Source: an uncultured bacterium
Lineage (GTDB): Bacteria; Planctomycetota; UBA8108
Length of the DNA stretch: 7,190 bases
Reading direction: 5' to 3'
Assembly (NCBI GenBank): GCA_913050545.1
Contig: CAJWZY010000105.1
Coordinates: 1-7,190 of the forward strand
Numbering within the stretch: the first letter of the stretch is position 1; each line of letters opens with the position of its first letter. A program made the translations under genes and the position numbers. Shown piece after piece: positions 7,005 to 7,190 of the stretch. The notes under the pieces were generated by a model. It worked only from the letters and a program-made list of their open reading frames with translations, searched no databases and had not been told where the DNA came from.

Positions 7005-7190
7005 GGCTCAACTCCTTGACCAGAGGGGCAAAGCGCTTGACCGCGTCGTTGTGCTGACCTTGCTTGAGGCGAGCCTCGGCCGCCTGCAACCGCACCGAAA
7101 CCTGCACCGGCGAGTCCCGCCACCGGTCGACCGCCTCCTTTCCAGACGAAAGACCGACCACCGCGGCAACCGACAAAACACTAGCCTGGT
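6841..7190 (-). CDS. TPR-like protein fragment entering from window edge
   Basis: An open frame enters from the right edge with no start in the window and runs to a stop at 6841. Its first part, from 7188 to about 6955, looks like real protein: a short hydrophobic stretch (SVLSVAAVVGLSSG), then a helical repeat. LQAAEARLKQGQHNDAVKRF and APLVKELSRDQ resemble a tetratricopeptide repeat (small-residue/Gly and Ala-x-x-x-Phe spacing), and LRAMLGLGRARLAGGD looks like the first helix of a second repeat. Past about 6955 the frame turns into the shadow of the amidohydrolase C-terminus, so the annotated 3' part (6841-~6955) is probably not genuine. TPR segments mediate protein-protein contacts; no specific function can be given. 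The gene is cut at both ends, on one side by the window and on the other by the apparent junction. Confidence 0.45.
   Translation of the reverse strand, partial: QASVLSVAAVVGLSSGKEAVDRWRDSPVQVSVRLQAAEARLKQGQHNDAVKRFAPLVKELSRDQGKLRAMLGLGRARLAGGDRLQLQFGPLIRAQRTLSSLVPGRPAGSIRPAPG

Overview
The window is a tightly packed minus-strand gene array of secreted amidohydrolase-superfamily paralogs, read from high to low coordinates: a partial amidohydrolase C-terminus (6615-~7004), an 840-residue tandem two-domain protein (4073-6595), a 416-residue protein with intact metal-ligand motifs (2820-4070), a 465-residue protein with a Lys/Ala/Pro insert (1404-2801) and a 444-residue protein with a Lys/Glu/Pro tether (73-1407). 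Gaps are 19, 2 and 18 bases and the last junction is an ATGA overlap, so all five look like one transcription unit. Its promoter must lie beyond the window.

All four complete proteins start with an export signal, so the products should act in the periplasm or outside the cell. They share the layout of HutI/prolidase-like amidohydrolases (COG1228 type): a small N-terminal beta region, a PG[LF][IV] strand leading into the barrel, and a C-terminal block resembling GSLExGKDADlvilsGdPLd followed by an xxINGKxxYD-like strand. The main observation is that only the 416-residue protein keeps the HxH motif and the other metal-ligand residues. The 444- and 465-residue proteins, and both halves of the 840-residue protein, have lost HxH at the equivalent place. 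The partial gene keeps a plausible catalytic Asp, but its HxH region is missing. The locus therefore reads as one proven-by-motif enzyme, one possible enzyme, and four catalytically dead barrel domains that may be binding, scaffold or regulatory partners. The substrate cannot be read from the sequence.

The right edge is anomalous. A TPR-like reading frame enters from the window end and stops making sense near 6960, exactly where the amidohydrolase C-terminus begins in another frame. That frame is closed by a stop at 7008-7010. This is either a real rearrangement that truncated the first gene or a chimeric assembly end.

Organism: the GC content is moderately high (roughly 58-60% by eye). Clusters of secreted, Lys/Pro-rich, partly degenerate amidohydrolases suggest an environmental Gram-negative lineage such as Planctomycetota, with Acidobacteriota as an alternative. 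This is inference only, since no marker gene is present. Bases 1-72 hold the end of the array and nothing firm.
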